A stretch of 64,000 bases of DNA from Litomosoides sigmodontis (GCA_963070105.1 OY718807.1:7851983-7915982), one strand, 5' to 3'. Positions 50,381 through 62,412 are shown, counted from the stretch's first letter. Notes: generated by a model from the letters alone, not told the origin. Program-made: numbers and translations.

Positions 50381-51955
50381 ATGTCTTCATCTAATGAACC
50401 GGAAAAGAAACGTAGTAGATCAGATGATAGCGATCGGGTTGAGGAAGAGGAGGAATCGATAAAGGAATTGCCAAAGGGATGGGAAAAACGGATGAGTCGC
50501 TCAAACAGTTTGTTTAACACTTCTTTTAAGATTACATTCTGATTGCTTTATTAGTGTATTTGAAATTACAGAAGTCAGCAATATGTGTAAGTTTTTGGAG
50601 TTTCTTCTGTTTGTAGCACATCCACTTGTGAAATGTTTTCAGACAGGTTTTACTATTTTAATGTATACACTGGTCGTAGTCAGTGGGAGAGGCCCACAAA
50701 ACCAGCTGATCCAGCTCAAGCAAGTTTAAATGAAGTGCGTTTCGAAAGTTTTTTCCAAACTAACTTTTTTAGATATTTCAAATCATTTGGGTTAATATCT
50801 TGTTTACTGTTAACATATTGATTCGAGCAGAATTTTGCTTGAAAAGAAATCGAAAGCTCGTTTTAAGTTGTTACTTGAGTTCTTGGTTTGTCATCATTTT
50901 CATTTGTTTAAAGTACGATATGTTGATAAGTTATTAGTTTGCGTTATTTGTAGGTGCACTGCGCCCATTTATTAGTAAAACATAGTGGATCAAGACGTCC
51001 TTCATCGTGGCGCTCGGATGTTATTACGCGATCAAAGGAGGACGCAAGGAAGATTTTAACTGGTTTGACTCAGTTCCTAGTTCATAATTTTTTTTCCTTC
51101 AAGAAAGGAAAAGAACTAATTTTTTATTATAATTTTTAAAAACCCAACATATGTGGGATGAATTTGTTTTGACAGGTTTTCGGATTAGACTCTACTCATA
51201 ATCTTTCCGAAGCACCTCGTGATTCGAGCCTTTCACAAGTTAGGCGTTGGATGAATGAGTGACAATGGCAACGGATTAAATTAATTATTTACCTATTATA
51301 TGTTCTACTTGTTAATTATTTGTTTGCTTTTTCTGGTTGATTTAGCTCGTATCGACAATCTTTCCTCAGAGAAACATGAAGTGTTTTCAGGTTATAGAAA
51401 ACAAATTGAAGAGGCATCTGATAAAAAATCGAAATTGAGGGAGTTAGCGAAAGAATTTAGCGATTGCTCCTCAGCAAAGCGAGGTGGTGATCTGGGATTC
51501 TTCAAACGACGGCAAATGCAAAAATCATTCGAAGATGCCGCTTTTGCTCTCGGAGTAACTTTCACTTCATTTATGATAAATTCTAAACTTATCGTTTACA
51601 GTAGTACCATCTTTAAAGATGCTAAATGAGCGAGATGCAGAAATGTATTATTTTTGCGGTTTAATATTACCCACACATAAACTTAAATCCATTACCGTCC
51701 GCTGTTTCAAAAACAAAGCTAATAAATACGAAGTCGTATATTTGATTTCTTCTTTAAAAATAATTTGCGGATTTTGTAACATTCTTACTATGCGATAGAT
51801 GAGGGAGTGTCTATGGGTGCTAGCCGCGACTTATACGAAACCGTAAATCGGATTTTGCAAATAAGGAAACTAGTACCAAATTTTTTCAGGTCGGGCAGTT
51901 GAGCGATATAGTTGATACTGATTCGGGCTTACATCTTATTTATCGAATTGCATGA
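50381..51955 (+). CDS. pin-1: PIN1-type peptidyl-prolyl isomerase
   Basis: It isomerises phospho-Ser/Thr-Pro bonds in cell-cycle and signalling proteins. Five exons join in phase to 185 residues: 50381..50507, 50643..50734, 50954..51062, 51391..51554, 51890..51955. An acidic N-terminal extension of about 30 residues ([20 protein letters not shown]) is absent from human PIN1 (163 residues). The WW domain follows ([20 protein letters not shown] ... SQWERPTKP). The rotamase domain has [18 protein letters not shown] with the basic phosphate-binding Lys and Arg-Arg, then [14 protein letters not shown] with the active-site Cys, [14 protein letters not shown], and [11 protein letters not shown] with the late His. 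An apparent tiny exon near 50573 (AAGTCAGCAATATGT) was left out: exons 1 and 2 already give the exact WW spacing. The symbol follows family usage. Confidence 0.95.
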
Positions 51956-53169
51956 TGAGGGATCTCTCTATTTATCGCTTATTGCAGTCTTTTCAGCTCT
52001 TGTGAATCTAAAGCTTTTCTTGTGCAGGTTTTAACTTTACATTGCAATTGTGTTTGTATCCTGTTTTTTTTTGCTGTTGATTGCTCTCATTTCGCTCAGC
52101 TTTTTTCCTGTTTTTTGGTTCCTGGAACTATAGGACACTTAATTTTAATCCAGCTTTTTTTCTTGGGCAATGAGATTAAACAACTGAACTCACTAAATTT
52201 ATTATCTATTCATTAGTCGTTGATTCAATTAAATGCTGTCATAAAAAATTCAAAGTCAACAGCATATGTGGTATTTTCTGAAAATATTTTTACTAGTTCA
52301 GTAGTTTAATACTTTCATTGCCAAATTAGCCTGTTGTTGAATTTGTTTAGGTATTTATTAATATTTCTGCTATTTATATTCTTAATAAATCAGGATCAAG
52401 GAGAGGAAAGCGAGAAAAGTGAGAGCAGGATTGGCCAATTAGAACAACAGCAATTTATTGAGATCGGTGTTCAATTATCTGAAATTTATGTTTTTTCGCT
52501 GGGTTAAAATTTCTTCTTTCCATGACAAACTTGCAAACTTTGTATAATTCCAGTTGGGTCTATAAATTTATTGGCAGTTTTGTCGATTTTCATTCTTGTT
52601 GAAAAGCAGTAAAATAATTTCAAATCAGTTTGCTAGTTTTTGAATGCAAAGAGTTCCATAAATTGTCGCAGTGATATGCTTACCTACAATATTGTTTCAC
52701 GTAAACTAATATAACTAATGTTCCACTGATACGGCTGACTAAAAGAGTGTACGGAAAGTGAAAGTTACGATAAGAATTATACCCTTCTAGAACAATGGGA
52801 TATATGTTACTTTATGGAACACTACAACAAATATCGGAAGTTTTCATGTGCATTCATATTAAAAGTGGGCAACCAAGAAGTGCTTCCACTAGAAGTTACC
52901 ATAATTTTGTCGGTAAACATCCGTAGTAAGCATTTTCTAGAGGTGTCAATATTTCGAAATTGATATTTCTCATATCGTTGCTAATCAGTTATGGAAAATC
53001 CATTTCGATATTTCATCATTTTTTATTTTTCCGTAGCTGCAAGCTTGTAACAGCAAGCATGGTGTGTATTGCTTTTTGTTTCTTTTTTTTATCATAGCCT
53101 TTTAATTTCAAGATAAGAGGTGGTGAACTGTTAGGTAATCGTGTCAAACGTAGAGTGAAAGAAGAAACA
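51956..53169. other. Spacer between PIN1 and ROMO1
   Basis: About 1.2 kb of AT-rich DNA. A short purine-rich stretch near 52395-52430 is the only compositional break. No exon supported. Confidence 0.5.
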
Positions 53170-53660
53170 ATGCCAGTACCCCAATATCAAGGTGTTGCTG
53201 GACAACCACAAATATCATGTTGGCAAAAAATGAAAATGGGTCTGCTTATGGGAGTATTCATTGGTTGTGCATCAGGTGCTATTATTGGGACTGCCACTGC
53301 ACTTGGGTTAGTGTTTTGGGATTCGAATTTTAATTCTTCATCTAATACTACATTTCTGTTTTCATAACACCGTATGCTGACTTCTTTTAGTGCTAACTCG
53401 ACAAAATGTAGTTAAGCAATACCAGTATAGTAATATCAGTTCTCATTTATTCACGTTTCATTTTCTTTATCATTCATGTTTTATTTGTAGTTACAGCACT
53501 GTGTTATTCTGCGCAAGATTTATTGAATACTAATTGTTTTCCATTTTTCAGCATGGGCCTTCGAGGAAGAGCGATGATGACGCAGGTTGGTCGATACTCC
53601 ACAAAAATGGGTGGTTCATTTGCAGTATTTATGATGGTTGCACAAGGATTACGCTGTTGA
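53170..53660 (+). CDS. ROMO1: ROMO1, inner mitochondrial membrane protein
   Basis: ROMO1 (Mgr2 family) is a small inner-membrane protein linked to the TIM23 translocase and to reactive oxygen production. Two exons, 53170..53306 and 53552..53660, join in phase 2 to 81 residues (human 79). The match runs over the whole chain: MPVPQYQGVAGQPQISCWQK, then KMGLLMGVFIGCASGAIIGT, then GMGLRGRAMMTQVGRYSTK and MGGSFAVFMMVAQGLRC, against human 'SCFDRVKMGF.MG..VG.AAGALFGT', 'GMRGRELMGGIGKTM' and 'SGGTFGTFMAIGMGIRC'. The two hydrophobic Gly-rich helices are intact and the Cys near each end is conserved. The intron splits a glycine codon. GTG-AAA-GAA upstream of the ATG is open but not needed. Confidence 0.95.
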
Positions 53661-55581
53661 CAAATTGCGCTTCTCGTAAGGGATGAAAACGATAGCACTG
53701 ACTGATAGTGTAAGCATTCTAAAAAGAATTTTGATAGTTTGTTACTACTGCTCTGTCACAAACGGCACATCTTTCTGCAATACGTTGCTACCAATTGGAA
53801 TTCATTTTGCAATTAAGATTTGATTACTGCTATTTAATTAGGAGACTTTTTGACTGCTTTTTAGTATTCCTATTGTTGAACATTGAAGATATTGCACTGA
53901 TTATCAAATACAGTTATTAGTAGTGTAAATGATAAATTATATTCTCATTTCTTCTGCTTTCAAAAGTAATTTAAATTTTATCTTTCTTTTAAACAAAATT
54001 TCTACAATTGAAGGAACGCGTTTGTGATTCGTTTGGAAAATTCTCTATATAGTTTCATTGCATGAGCTATAAATTCTCTATTATACAAAATGTTTAGTGC
54101 ATGAAATGTTCGTTGTTCTATTTTTCCTTTCGTCGCTTGCTTCATTATTTTGTCAAAGCTCATATAAATGTTTCAGTTTCATATTGGATTTCATAGAAGA
54201 GCAATGATACGTTGATTGTGAAGATGACACACCTAATTTTTTAATGCACATTGACCAAAGCGCTGCTCAAATAGGTCCACTTTTAAAAGAATGAGCCAAT
54301 TGCAGGAAAGTTGTACTAGAAGTAGTTTTGTATCTTTTCTTCAATCGAGTTTTCCGAAGTTTTTACTGTTCTGAATTTCTGTGATAGTATTATCGCCCGC
54401 CGTTCGACATAAGAAATTTGTTTGAAAATGTTTTTTTTTATGTTGTCATTTTATGAACTGAGGAATATAACGAAAGCGAAAGTGAACCTCATAATGAATT
54501 TGCAGTATATTTGCAATACTTGATAATTTTAATAAGGGTTTTCTTGTTTAGATTTTTGTTCATTTCTGTTATCGAAATCTTTATTTGCAATGATGGTATT
54601 TTCATGTGATTTTACTCATTTTCGTGTTTTATATTAAAATATGAGAAAAACTGGAATATGGAAAAATTCAGAACAAAATGGAAGATATATGCGGAACACA
54701 ATATCACATGTCGTAATTACGTGATCCATCTATCAATTTTTCACTGCAACACTTTGTGGAGGGTTATGTTTGCAGTTTAGCAGAAATGATCTGAAATTAA
54801 ATTTCGTTTTTCTTGTTTCAAATGTTACTGAACAGTAAACATATAAGAGGAGCGATAAAACTGGATAATCTTTTCAAGGATGACCACATTCAAGCATCGC
54901 TCATTATCACTGTATTCCTATTTTGAAATTTTTGCAAATTTCGAATTCGATGGAAACTTTGCACGTTTTGAAATTTGTGATTAAATTATGCAAATATGTT
55001 TATTTGATGCATAAAGTGAAAACGGATTAACTTAATTGCCATTATTTTTACACTTTTTTTCTGCTAAAGGTTGACGACTGTTCACTTTTACATTGTATAT
55101 TTACGCACCAAAAATGTTTCGGCGATTGAAGCAAAATGTTATGGTAAAGTTAGATATGGCAAAGCAAACAGAGTTCGTGAGCTGTCTCCTTCAAAATTGT
55201 TTTAATCGTTCGAAATTTATCGAAAAATCAATCTTTTTCGGTACAGTTCAAAGCTAGCTAGCATTTTTAATAATTTAATTCTAATTTAACTATTTCGATC
55301 ACACTATTCTCGGTATGTTCATCGTATTACTTGTAGTAACTAAGTAATGCTTTATCAGAGCAGCATCTAAAATTTGGAGAAGTATCCAAAAAAAAACTAG
55401 TGGAATAGTCTTATTTAAAAATTAGAAAATAAACAATGAATAAATCTGAAAATCTACTCAATTGAAGACGTATGCTTGCTAAATTTCGAAATTTGACAAC
55501 ATTTATTTGATAAATTACTAATTTCGTTCTTTTCCCTAATTTTATCAATCCTAATTACTTATTGCTATTAAGTCAATTCAG
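53661..55581. other. Intergenic; may hold a first exon of the next gene
   Basis: An ATG at about 55113 opens MFRRLKQNVMVKLDMAKQTE followed by possible donors. It is a plausible first exon of the helical gene at 55582, but no donor of convincing quality has the required phase. Otherwise AT-rich. Confidence 0.35.
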
Positions 55582-56776
55582 CAGTAAAGGTATCTGTACC
55601 TGAAGCCGCTATCAATTCACGTGAAATTAAGAAGGAAGCAGCGGTGTTTTTCAGATTTCCAAGTGATGTTGCCCGTTCGATTACTTTCTGTGAGCAGAGT
55701 AAGTCGGATGTGGCAGCAATTGCTAAAGCTGTTGAAACGATGATTTCAAACTTCAAAGCCACCGGTATGACACCTGCTGATTCCATAGCGAATACATGCG
55801 CTGGTTTGGCTGCCAAAACGAATAGTAAGAAAGTAATGAAACATTTGCATAATTTAGTCCAAAATAACAGATATGAAATTAGCATTAAATTATTCAAATT
55901 AAGTTTAATTGTTATAGTTTAATAAAGTGATGAAAAATGTGGAACGAGCACTGGATGAAATTGCAAAAACGGAACGTGCAACTGCTCAACAAGTGCATAT
56001 ATACATGGAAAATTTTTACGTGGAAAAGAAATCATTCAAGATCTAACTTATAAAATCACAATTTATTTTTTTAATTCATTTAAATTCATTTAAATTAAAT
56101 TACTTTGATAACAATGGCATAATGCTAATTGAGGCAAATAATTATTTAAAATTTAAAGAATGAAAGCATTTTATTATATGCAAATAAATTTATCATATGT
56201 TAAGGAAGAAAACTGAAAAACTGGCTCATGCACGCATACAGCACATTTTAGGTGGAATTAAAATTTTTTGATTCCTGGTCAAAAATGTGGCTTCAAGAAA
56301 GTTTGAAAATTTACCTCGACGATATTAACCAGTTAAAAAAGCGACGTCTTGATAAGGATGGCTTAGCTCAAGCAGCTAGCAAGTAAATTTCATGTTAACC
56401 ATTCATCCGTTCAACAACAATAAATTAATTAATTCTTAAAAGGAAGAGCAATCAGTAATTATCGTCGAATTAGCGTCAATTTCTCTTTCATTCTTTCCGC
56501 GTTAATTGCTTGATAATTTAAGTTGTTAATTATAATTTAACATTGTGAAAATTTTTCAGACATCCCGAGGATGGAGCTATGCAACAGCAAAGTAAGGAAG
56601 CTAATTTGCAGTACGAGAAGCAGTTGATCAAAGTTCGACAAAATATTCAACAATTCACAGCACATTATAAGAAAACGGCGGAAACGGTGCTAGAATTAAT
56701 GAATATATTGGGAGATCATCATGGCAAATGCGCCAATGTGATAGCTGATCACTTAAAGAATGCTAGAAATGCATAA
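55582..56776 (+). CDS. BAR-like helical protein, 5' end incomplete
   Basis: Four exons join in phase: 55582..55832, 55918..56019, 56252..56382, 56560..56776 (227 residues, first exon entered in phase 1). The chain is predicted all-helical: DVARSITFCEQSKSDVAAIA, FNKVMKNVERALDEIAKTER, WSKMWLQESLKIYLDDINQL followed by KKRRLDKDGLAQAASKH, then NLQYEKQLIKVRQNIQQF and ETVLELMNILGDHHGKCANV. Three long helices with a basic KKRRLD turn are the pattern of BAR domains, which bind curved membranes ('K.LE.RRLD.D' in endophilin- and BIN-type proteins). No SH3 or other domain follows; the protein ends ADHLKNARNA. Donor TAC|GTGGAA after the second listed exon is weak but is the only one giving an open joined frame. 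Confidence 0.5.
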
Positions 56777-58903
56777 ATTTTTTTCAAATAATTAAAAAAA
56801 TTTTTAATTGATCATTTGTACCTGAAAATTCTTCTCTCTACAATGAAATCACTGGTAGCTAGCTAGTGGAATGTATGAAATATTAGCATTAATAACGCTT
56901 AATGAGCTTGCAAGCTAATAATTTGCAAAATAACACCATTTAAATATTTGAAAAAATTTTGGAAGTATATTTTGAAATTTTTGCAAATGTTAAAACGAAG
57001 TAAAAAGTGATTTTTTTTTAATGATAAACTAAGTAAAATATTAAATTAATGTGCTAAAATAGAATTATTGCTGTTTGATCAGTGTGATTTCACAGATATT
57101 CTCAAAAAAAAATTAGTTGATTTTGTGTAATTTTATAATTTAACATTTTTTTTTGAAATTTGATTACTGTTATTTTTAACTGATAGTGAAAAACTATCCG
57201 TAGTTTTCTAGCAATCAAATAGAAATCAAGTAGAAGCTTTCAAACGTAACGATCGGAAATTTCATTTTTACTAATAAAGCAATAGAAATGGGGACACGCT
57301 CACGCGGTACACGTTTCATCCGTTATAAATAACTTGTATTTTCTATTTACTTCGTAAACATTTTTTAAATTTGCAACTGCTCGCGTATTTTTATTATTAA
57401 ATGACATTACCTTAACTGGTTGTGAACGTTTGTTCATTTTTAATTTATACAAAATATACGATGCTTTTTAAATTTGAATTTTATAAAATTCACATAGGAT
57501 TTTGATCGTTGATTCTCAAATAGGTATTTGGACGAAATATATGTGTGAGGTGGAAATTTCAACAAGTTTTTCACTGTTGCAAACAAGCACACGGCTATCG
57601 TATCCATCAGCAGTTTAAAATTACATCATTTCATAGATATAGTTATTTTGAAAATATTTTTACAAACAAAGACCACTCAATTGCCACATAGCGATTTTAT
57701 CAGCATAATCACGTCTGAAATTTACGAAAAACACTTTGTTATTCGGGTAGTTAGCAAAATTAAAATTTTTAACTATTAAATTATTCCTTATTCATTAAAA
57801 CTACTCTAATTATTTAAAAATAAAATGAACTTTTTACAACTCAACTATATTGTCGAAAAAATTTATCAAAACTATATGAAATGGTTAAGATCAGTGAATT
57901 CAAAAAAGTCTAAATCTTCATTCTGATAAATCCAAATTATTAACGGGAAAAATTTTCAAGCTTTATTATTGCACAATTTTGGACATAAAGATATCTCAGT
58001 ACTCTCACAATTTAAGAGATAATTTAATTCTTAACTTTTCGGATGTGAAATTTGAATTTCATCAGAAATAATATCAAATTAGGCTTTATTTTAGTGTCTA
58101 CAATAAGCCATATTTCAAATCACGCCTGGAGTAACGGTTAAATGGCCTGAGGGAGTTGCCTGAAGGCTACAGCCTGGAGAAATCTATGCAAATATCATTC
58201 AATTCGCTGTGATGGCGAAAATGTTGGAGAAAAAATTGAAAGGGACTTCACGAAGATGATGAATTGAGCGCTTTTCACGAGTCATGAGTTGTATTAATTA
58301 ATTAATTTGTTAAAATTTGCAAGTCAAGAGTGATCTGAGTTACTGACACAGATAAGTTTCAATGAAACAGACGATTATTTCGCGTGGAAATAGTTAAAAA
58401 TTTTAAAAATACCAATAAATAAACTTTTTCAGTGGAATATAAAGCATAAATTTCATTTATGCGATGCTTTTTCAAATTGATCAAATTGTGCAACATTAAC
58501 TGGAAGGCGTAGGCGTTTTAAAGAAGCCACTTATGCTGCTAAATTGTTTAAATAGCTAAATGGCTTCAAGCAAATGCATAATTATCAGCGCTAACAGTGA
58601 CACCGTCAAGTTGTAACGGATGAAAAGGTGATGGTGAGAAACCTGATTTCTTCCAAACGTTAAGCTGCAACGATTGAATGTGATAGAAAATAGAAAGTTA
58701 AGCAATTCGTTAAACGGCTAGTTCGTTTCATTTGCTAATTAATTGCTTCAATTAATTTCTTTCAAATAAACGTATTTTCAATTTGGTGAATCTTTTGATT
58801 AAACAAAATATTTCAATCTTTTCAATGTAAATTTCATTTGATATTTGTGTAGCAAAATCTCACTCATTGATAGTGACAATGGATGGGTTACTCCCACTGA
58901 CTA
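56777..58903. other. Intergenic, upstream of the peptide cluster
   Basis: AT-rich. From about 58540 the sequence shares short blocks with the region before the third peptide gene (for example AACCTGATTTCTTCC at 58640 and 61811), so it belongs to the duplicated segment. No exon seen. Confidence 0.5.
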
Positions 58904-58970
58904 TTATCACCTCAAACTGTGTGACTTCAATTTAAAGTTTTTTTTTTCACCGAAGTATTAAGTCTGTCAG
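58904..58970 (+). promoter_or_regulatory. Duplicated 5' flank of peptide gene 1 with acceptor at the start codon
   Basis: TATCACCTCAAACT, an AATTTAAA block, a T run and TATTAAGTCTG recur before peptide gene 3 at 62243-62307. CTGTCAG touches the ATG directly, as expected for spliced-leader trans-splicing. Confidence 0.55.
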
Positions 58971-59481
58971 ATGGCCGAATACAGCAAAAGGACTGTCCAC
59001 CTGTTGGTCACACTATGTTTACTAATTTGCTTGGCAGCTAATGAGACAGAAGCTGAAAGAAGCAACGCTGATCGGTATGAACTTCCTTCTGTTTTGCATT
59101 CCCATGTATTCAAGGGACATTTTAAAAATTTTGAACAATCGTTGTACGATTCGTTGTTGACGCTTAATTTGAACGTCTCATTTCATTTATCACAGCCGAA
59201 AAAGTTTAATTAAATTTAAAATTATATTCCATTGGTTTCTGATTGAAGTGTATTTTCTCAATTTAATTGCACACTATCTATTGCCTTATCTTCCTTTTGC
59301 TGTTATCAGTTATCAAGTGAACGTGTATTCTTGCAGCGTGCGTGTTAAGCGTCAATTTTTTGGCCTCTCGTTGAATCCATTCGATTGGCTCCATGGATTT
59401 GGCCATTTCTTTGGTGGACGTCCTTTTGGTGGTAGACGAGTTTGGCGTAGACGTTTCAGTAGAATACGTCATGGATGGTAA
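58971..59481 (+). CDS. Secreted cationic peptide precursor 1
   Basis: Two exons, 58971..59074 and 59337..59481, join in phase 2 to 82 residues. Residues 1 to about 28 are a signal peptide (HLLVTLCLLICLAANETEAE). After a short spacer RSNADRVRV, a KR site precedes a 42-residue product starting QFFGLSLNPFDWLHG. It is rich in Phe, Gly, Trp and Arg (RRVWRRRFSRIRHGW at the end), with eight Arg, three His and a single acidic residue, so net charge is near +7. N-terminal Gln could cyclise to pyroglutamate after KR cleavage. Composition resembles the short Gly/aromatic secreted antimicrobial peptides of nematode epidermis (nlp-29/cnc type), but with more Arg and no repeat. No family is recognised. The intron is also open behind exon 1 for 45 codons. 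Function as a defence or signalling peptide is inference. Confidence 0.7.
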
Positions 59482-60950
59482 TGACGAGTTCAAAGGTCAC
59501 GCCATCTAACTGTAGGATACAAGCAGGAATATTCGATACTATCAAATGCTCTTTTCTAATTTGTTCGAAAATTTTGTGCTCTGTCACCGTTCAAATCTTT
59601 GCTGCGTAATTTTGTCATTGAGTATGAATAGTTTGGCAAATAAGCATTGCTGCACAAGTTGCATTAATTAGTGGTTACGTCACAGCAAGTATTTCAAATA
59701 TCGTTGTTTTATCAAATTCCTATATTTTCTATTTAATTTGAAGTGATAAATTTAGTCAGTGATAAGGTGGAGCCAATGATAAGATACAGTAACTGATCGG
59801 AAAACGCAATTTTGCGTCAGATGTCGTAGAATACAAACACTTGCAATTGTTCGGTTTTACAAATTTTTAATGACAAGATGAGGGGTAAGAGGGGAGAGGA
59901 AGATCAAAAATAATGAAAAGTTTTTCAAATGTCATTGAAAGTTTATAAAACATACATTTATATGTTTTATAAATTAAAAAAAAATTTTTAAATGTTGAAA
60001 ATTTCATTTAACATTTTGGGCCAAATAAAAAGCAGAAGAGCTAAATGTAATCCATCGACTATCATTTTTGCAGCATATCGGATAGGTTGCTGTGAGTAAA
60101 TGCGAACAGTAAGATAAAGATGGTATTAAAATTGAAAAAATATAAAATTTACCTCAAGGAAAGGATTTAATTTTCGAAATGCTACGGTAGTATTGAAAGG
60201 AATTTCACTGTTTGCATTTGTTGAAGTGTGAATTAATGAAAAGTCAATTTCAAAAAAAAAAATGGAAATGGAAGAGTTTTGTGGATGTGTTATTTAGTGT
60301 TACGGATGCACCTATCCTATAATTGAACTTCAAGTAATACAAATTTCATTTGTGCTAAAGGAATCTCCAAGAGGAATTGATTAATTCTATCTCAATCAAG
60401 TCTGTAGTAAATTGATATGTGTAATATTTCAAGCAAATTTAGCACCACAATTAATTGCCTTCTTCCTTTTTTAACGCTTAAATTACTAACAAAATTTTTT
60501 GAAGTTCATTTGCAAACTTAAATTTGAGGAATTTTGGAAGTGATCGATTATTTCTGAGGTAAATATCGGAGAGGAAGTGTGAACAAGTTCCCTAATTGTT
60601 GCAAACAAATCATTTGATCAAATAGTTCGAAAATCAAGTCACAATGTAAAATTCACAATAATTGTGAAAATATTTTCTACAGCAAAACTATGCCATCATT
60701 ACCCATCACATTTTTTAGCGTAGTTTGTCTCATTCCATTCCGCAAAAGTGGGTGTGGAAGTGAAGTTGAGACAAAGTAAGTTCAGACATTTTATTACTGC
60801 AAACAATTGCTCCTCTATAAGTTACTGTTACTGTAAGGGCACTGTACCACTGTTGTATTAAATAATTAAATTTAAATAGAAAGAAAAGAGCTATGGAATG
60901 AAGCCGAAACGACAATGATTTAATTGAAGTTATTAGCAACGAAACACTAG
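59482..60950. other. Intergenic between peptide genes 1 and 2
   Basis: AT-rich with no exon seen. Its sequence shows no clear similarity to the flanks of copies 1 and 3. Confidence 0.5.
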
Positions 60951-61449
60951 ATGTTCTTCACAAAGTTATCACACAATTCTATTATTATTATACTTTGGAT
61001 AAATGTGTTGATATTACTGGCATCCTGTCGTGCCGTATCCAACGCCGGCGAAATAAAGTGAGAATTTACATTTTGCTTTTTTTTTCTGTCTTTAGGAGTG
61101 AAATTAAAATGGTTTCACTTTTTTTGCTCAAATGTATTATTAAAATGAAGTATTGGATTGTTTTTTTTCTAGAGAACGATATAAACGACAATTTTATGGT
61201 GGCCATGGCTTTGGCAGCTTTTCACTTTGGCCGTTCTTTCATCTGTCCTGGGGTGACCATCATCACCCCGGCTGGCCTAGTTATGGAAGATTTAACTACG
61301 ATCATGGATGGGGAGAGCCGTGGCGACCTAGACCACGTTTTGGAATGAGACGACAGTCGTGGAGGCGACAGTGGAATGGATGGAAAGGCTTTCATGAGAG
61401 CTACACAAGTCACGAATCATTCCATGATCATCATCCATGGTTTACTTGA
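60951..61449 (+). CDS. Secreted His/Trp-rich cationic peptide precursor 2
   Basis: Two exons, 60951..61057 and 61173..61449, join in phase 2 (as in the other two copies) to 127 residues. The start codon follows CACTAG directly. A signal peptide (IIIILWINVLILLASCRAVS) is followed by NAGEIKERYKR and an 86-residue product beginning QFYGGHGFGSF, the same Lys-Arg-Gln-Phe junction as genes 1 and 3. The product is longer and richer in His and Trp: WGDHHHPGWPSYGRF, WGEPWRPRPRFGMRRQSWRR, and an end SFHDHHPWFT. His clusters could bind Cu or Zn (inference). Outside the KRQF junction and composition it shares little sequence with its neighbours, so it is an old paralogue. Exon 1 is bounded by AAATAAA|GTGAGA and exon 2 by TTTTTTCTAG. 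AATAAA signals occur near 61660. Confidence 0.68.
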
Positions 61450-62242
61450 CTTGACGCCTATGCTAATTGACTAATTTAGAATTCGAAATGATATGAGAAT
61501 TTTTCGTCATACTTAGAGTGTTGCAGCGGTAGCATGGATAAAATGAAAATGGCTACTTTTCAAATAACTATAAAAATTTTGAAATTTCACGTGTGATATT
61601 CGTGATTGTCTGTGCTTAAATGTTAACGCGAAAAGCTATGCGCATAAAATGTTTCAAATAAATAAATAATTGCCAAATTGTGATGCTATTAGTTAAATAG
61701 CTGAAATGATTTCAAGCATTGCACATACAATTTATCAATGTCTTATCATACAGGTTATCATCGATGGGGAAACATGATAGTAGGATGATGAGAGAGGAAA
61801 CAAAGGTCAAAACCTGATTTCTTCCATCTTCCTACCGCTGACGCGCGGTTAATTAAAATTCGATGCTTACGTAGCATGAAAAACAGAAGTGTTTTGCAAA
61901 CGATTCATACAACAAGCTATTTTATTAAACAATAAATATAAATAAACAATTCACATTAGCCTTCGCTAATGCAAACACAGGTGAATGCTGCTATCTAGCT
62001 TAATCTAACAACTAAGTGGGATATTGCAGAAGCTAGAATTTGCGCTTCTCTTCAAGTTATTAATTACTTAGGTTTATTTACGAACTAGCAGTTGTACTTA
62101 CATATTCATCACTTTACTTCTACCATTGTGAGAGTAATACAGATTGATGCTAACGCTCTGCGGTAAAATAATTTTGGAGGAAAAAAAAATTGTTCAGGAA
62201 ATCATAGCGAAAAGATGGCAGTGATAAGTTAATTTTGCTGTT
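61450..62242. other. Intergenic; left part of the duplicated segment before peptide gene 3
   Basis: It contains the 3' flank of peptide gene 2 and, from about 61680, sequence related to 58540 onward (TTAAATAGCTGAAATGATTTC against TTAAATAGCTAAATGGCTTC, and AACCTGATTTCTTCC). No exon seen. Confidence 0.5.
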
Positions 62243-62412
62243 TATCATCTCAAACTATAGTTTCCATTTAAAATTTGACAATTTTTTTACTCGAATATTA
62301 AGTCTGATAACAGTCGACGCTACCGTAATAGAAAGGAGAAGGAGCGAACGATATCGTCCGTTATCACCGCTCATAGTGATATCATTGACAATTGCAATAT
62401 TTGCAATCTCAG
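62243..62412 (+). promoter_or_regulatory. 5' flank of peptide gene 3 with about 100 bp extra sequence
   Basis: 62243-62307 aligns with 58904-58967. Gene 1 then goes straight into TCAG-ATG, while here about 102 bases (62308-62409, including CGATATCG and GTGATATCAT) lie between AAGTCTG and the TCAG-ATG. Either an insertion here or a deletion in gene 1. Confidence 0.5.

Noticed and set aside
50572..50590. Tiny exon inside PIN1
   Set aside because: Skipping it gives the exact spacing of the WW domain; including it adds residues in the first loop.
58130..58200. GC-richer stretch resembling a folded RNA (CCTGAGGGAGTTGCCTGAAG region)
   Set aside because: No tRNA A/B box arrangement or other RNA family mark; only a short imperfect inverted repeat.
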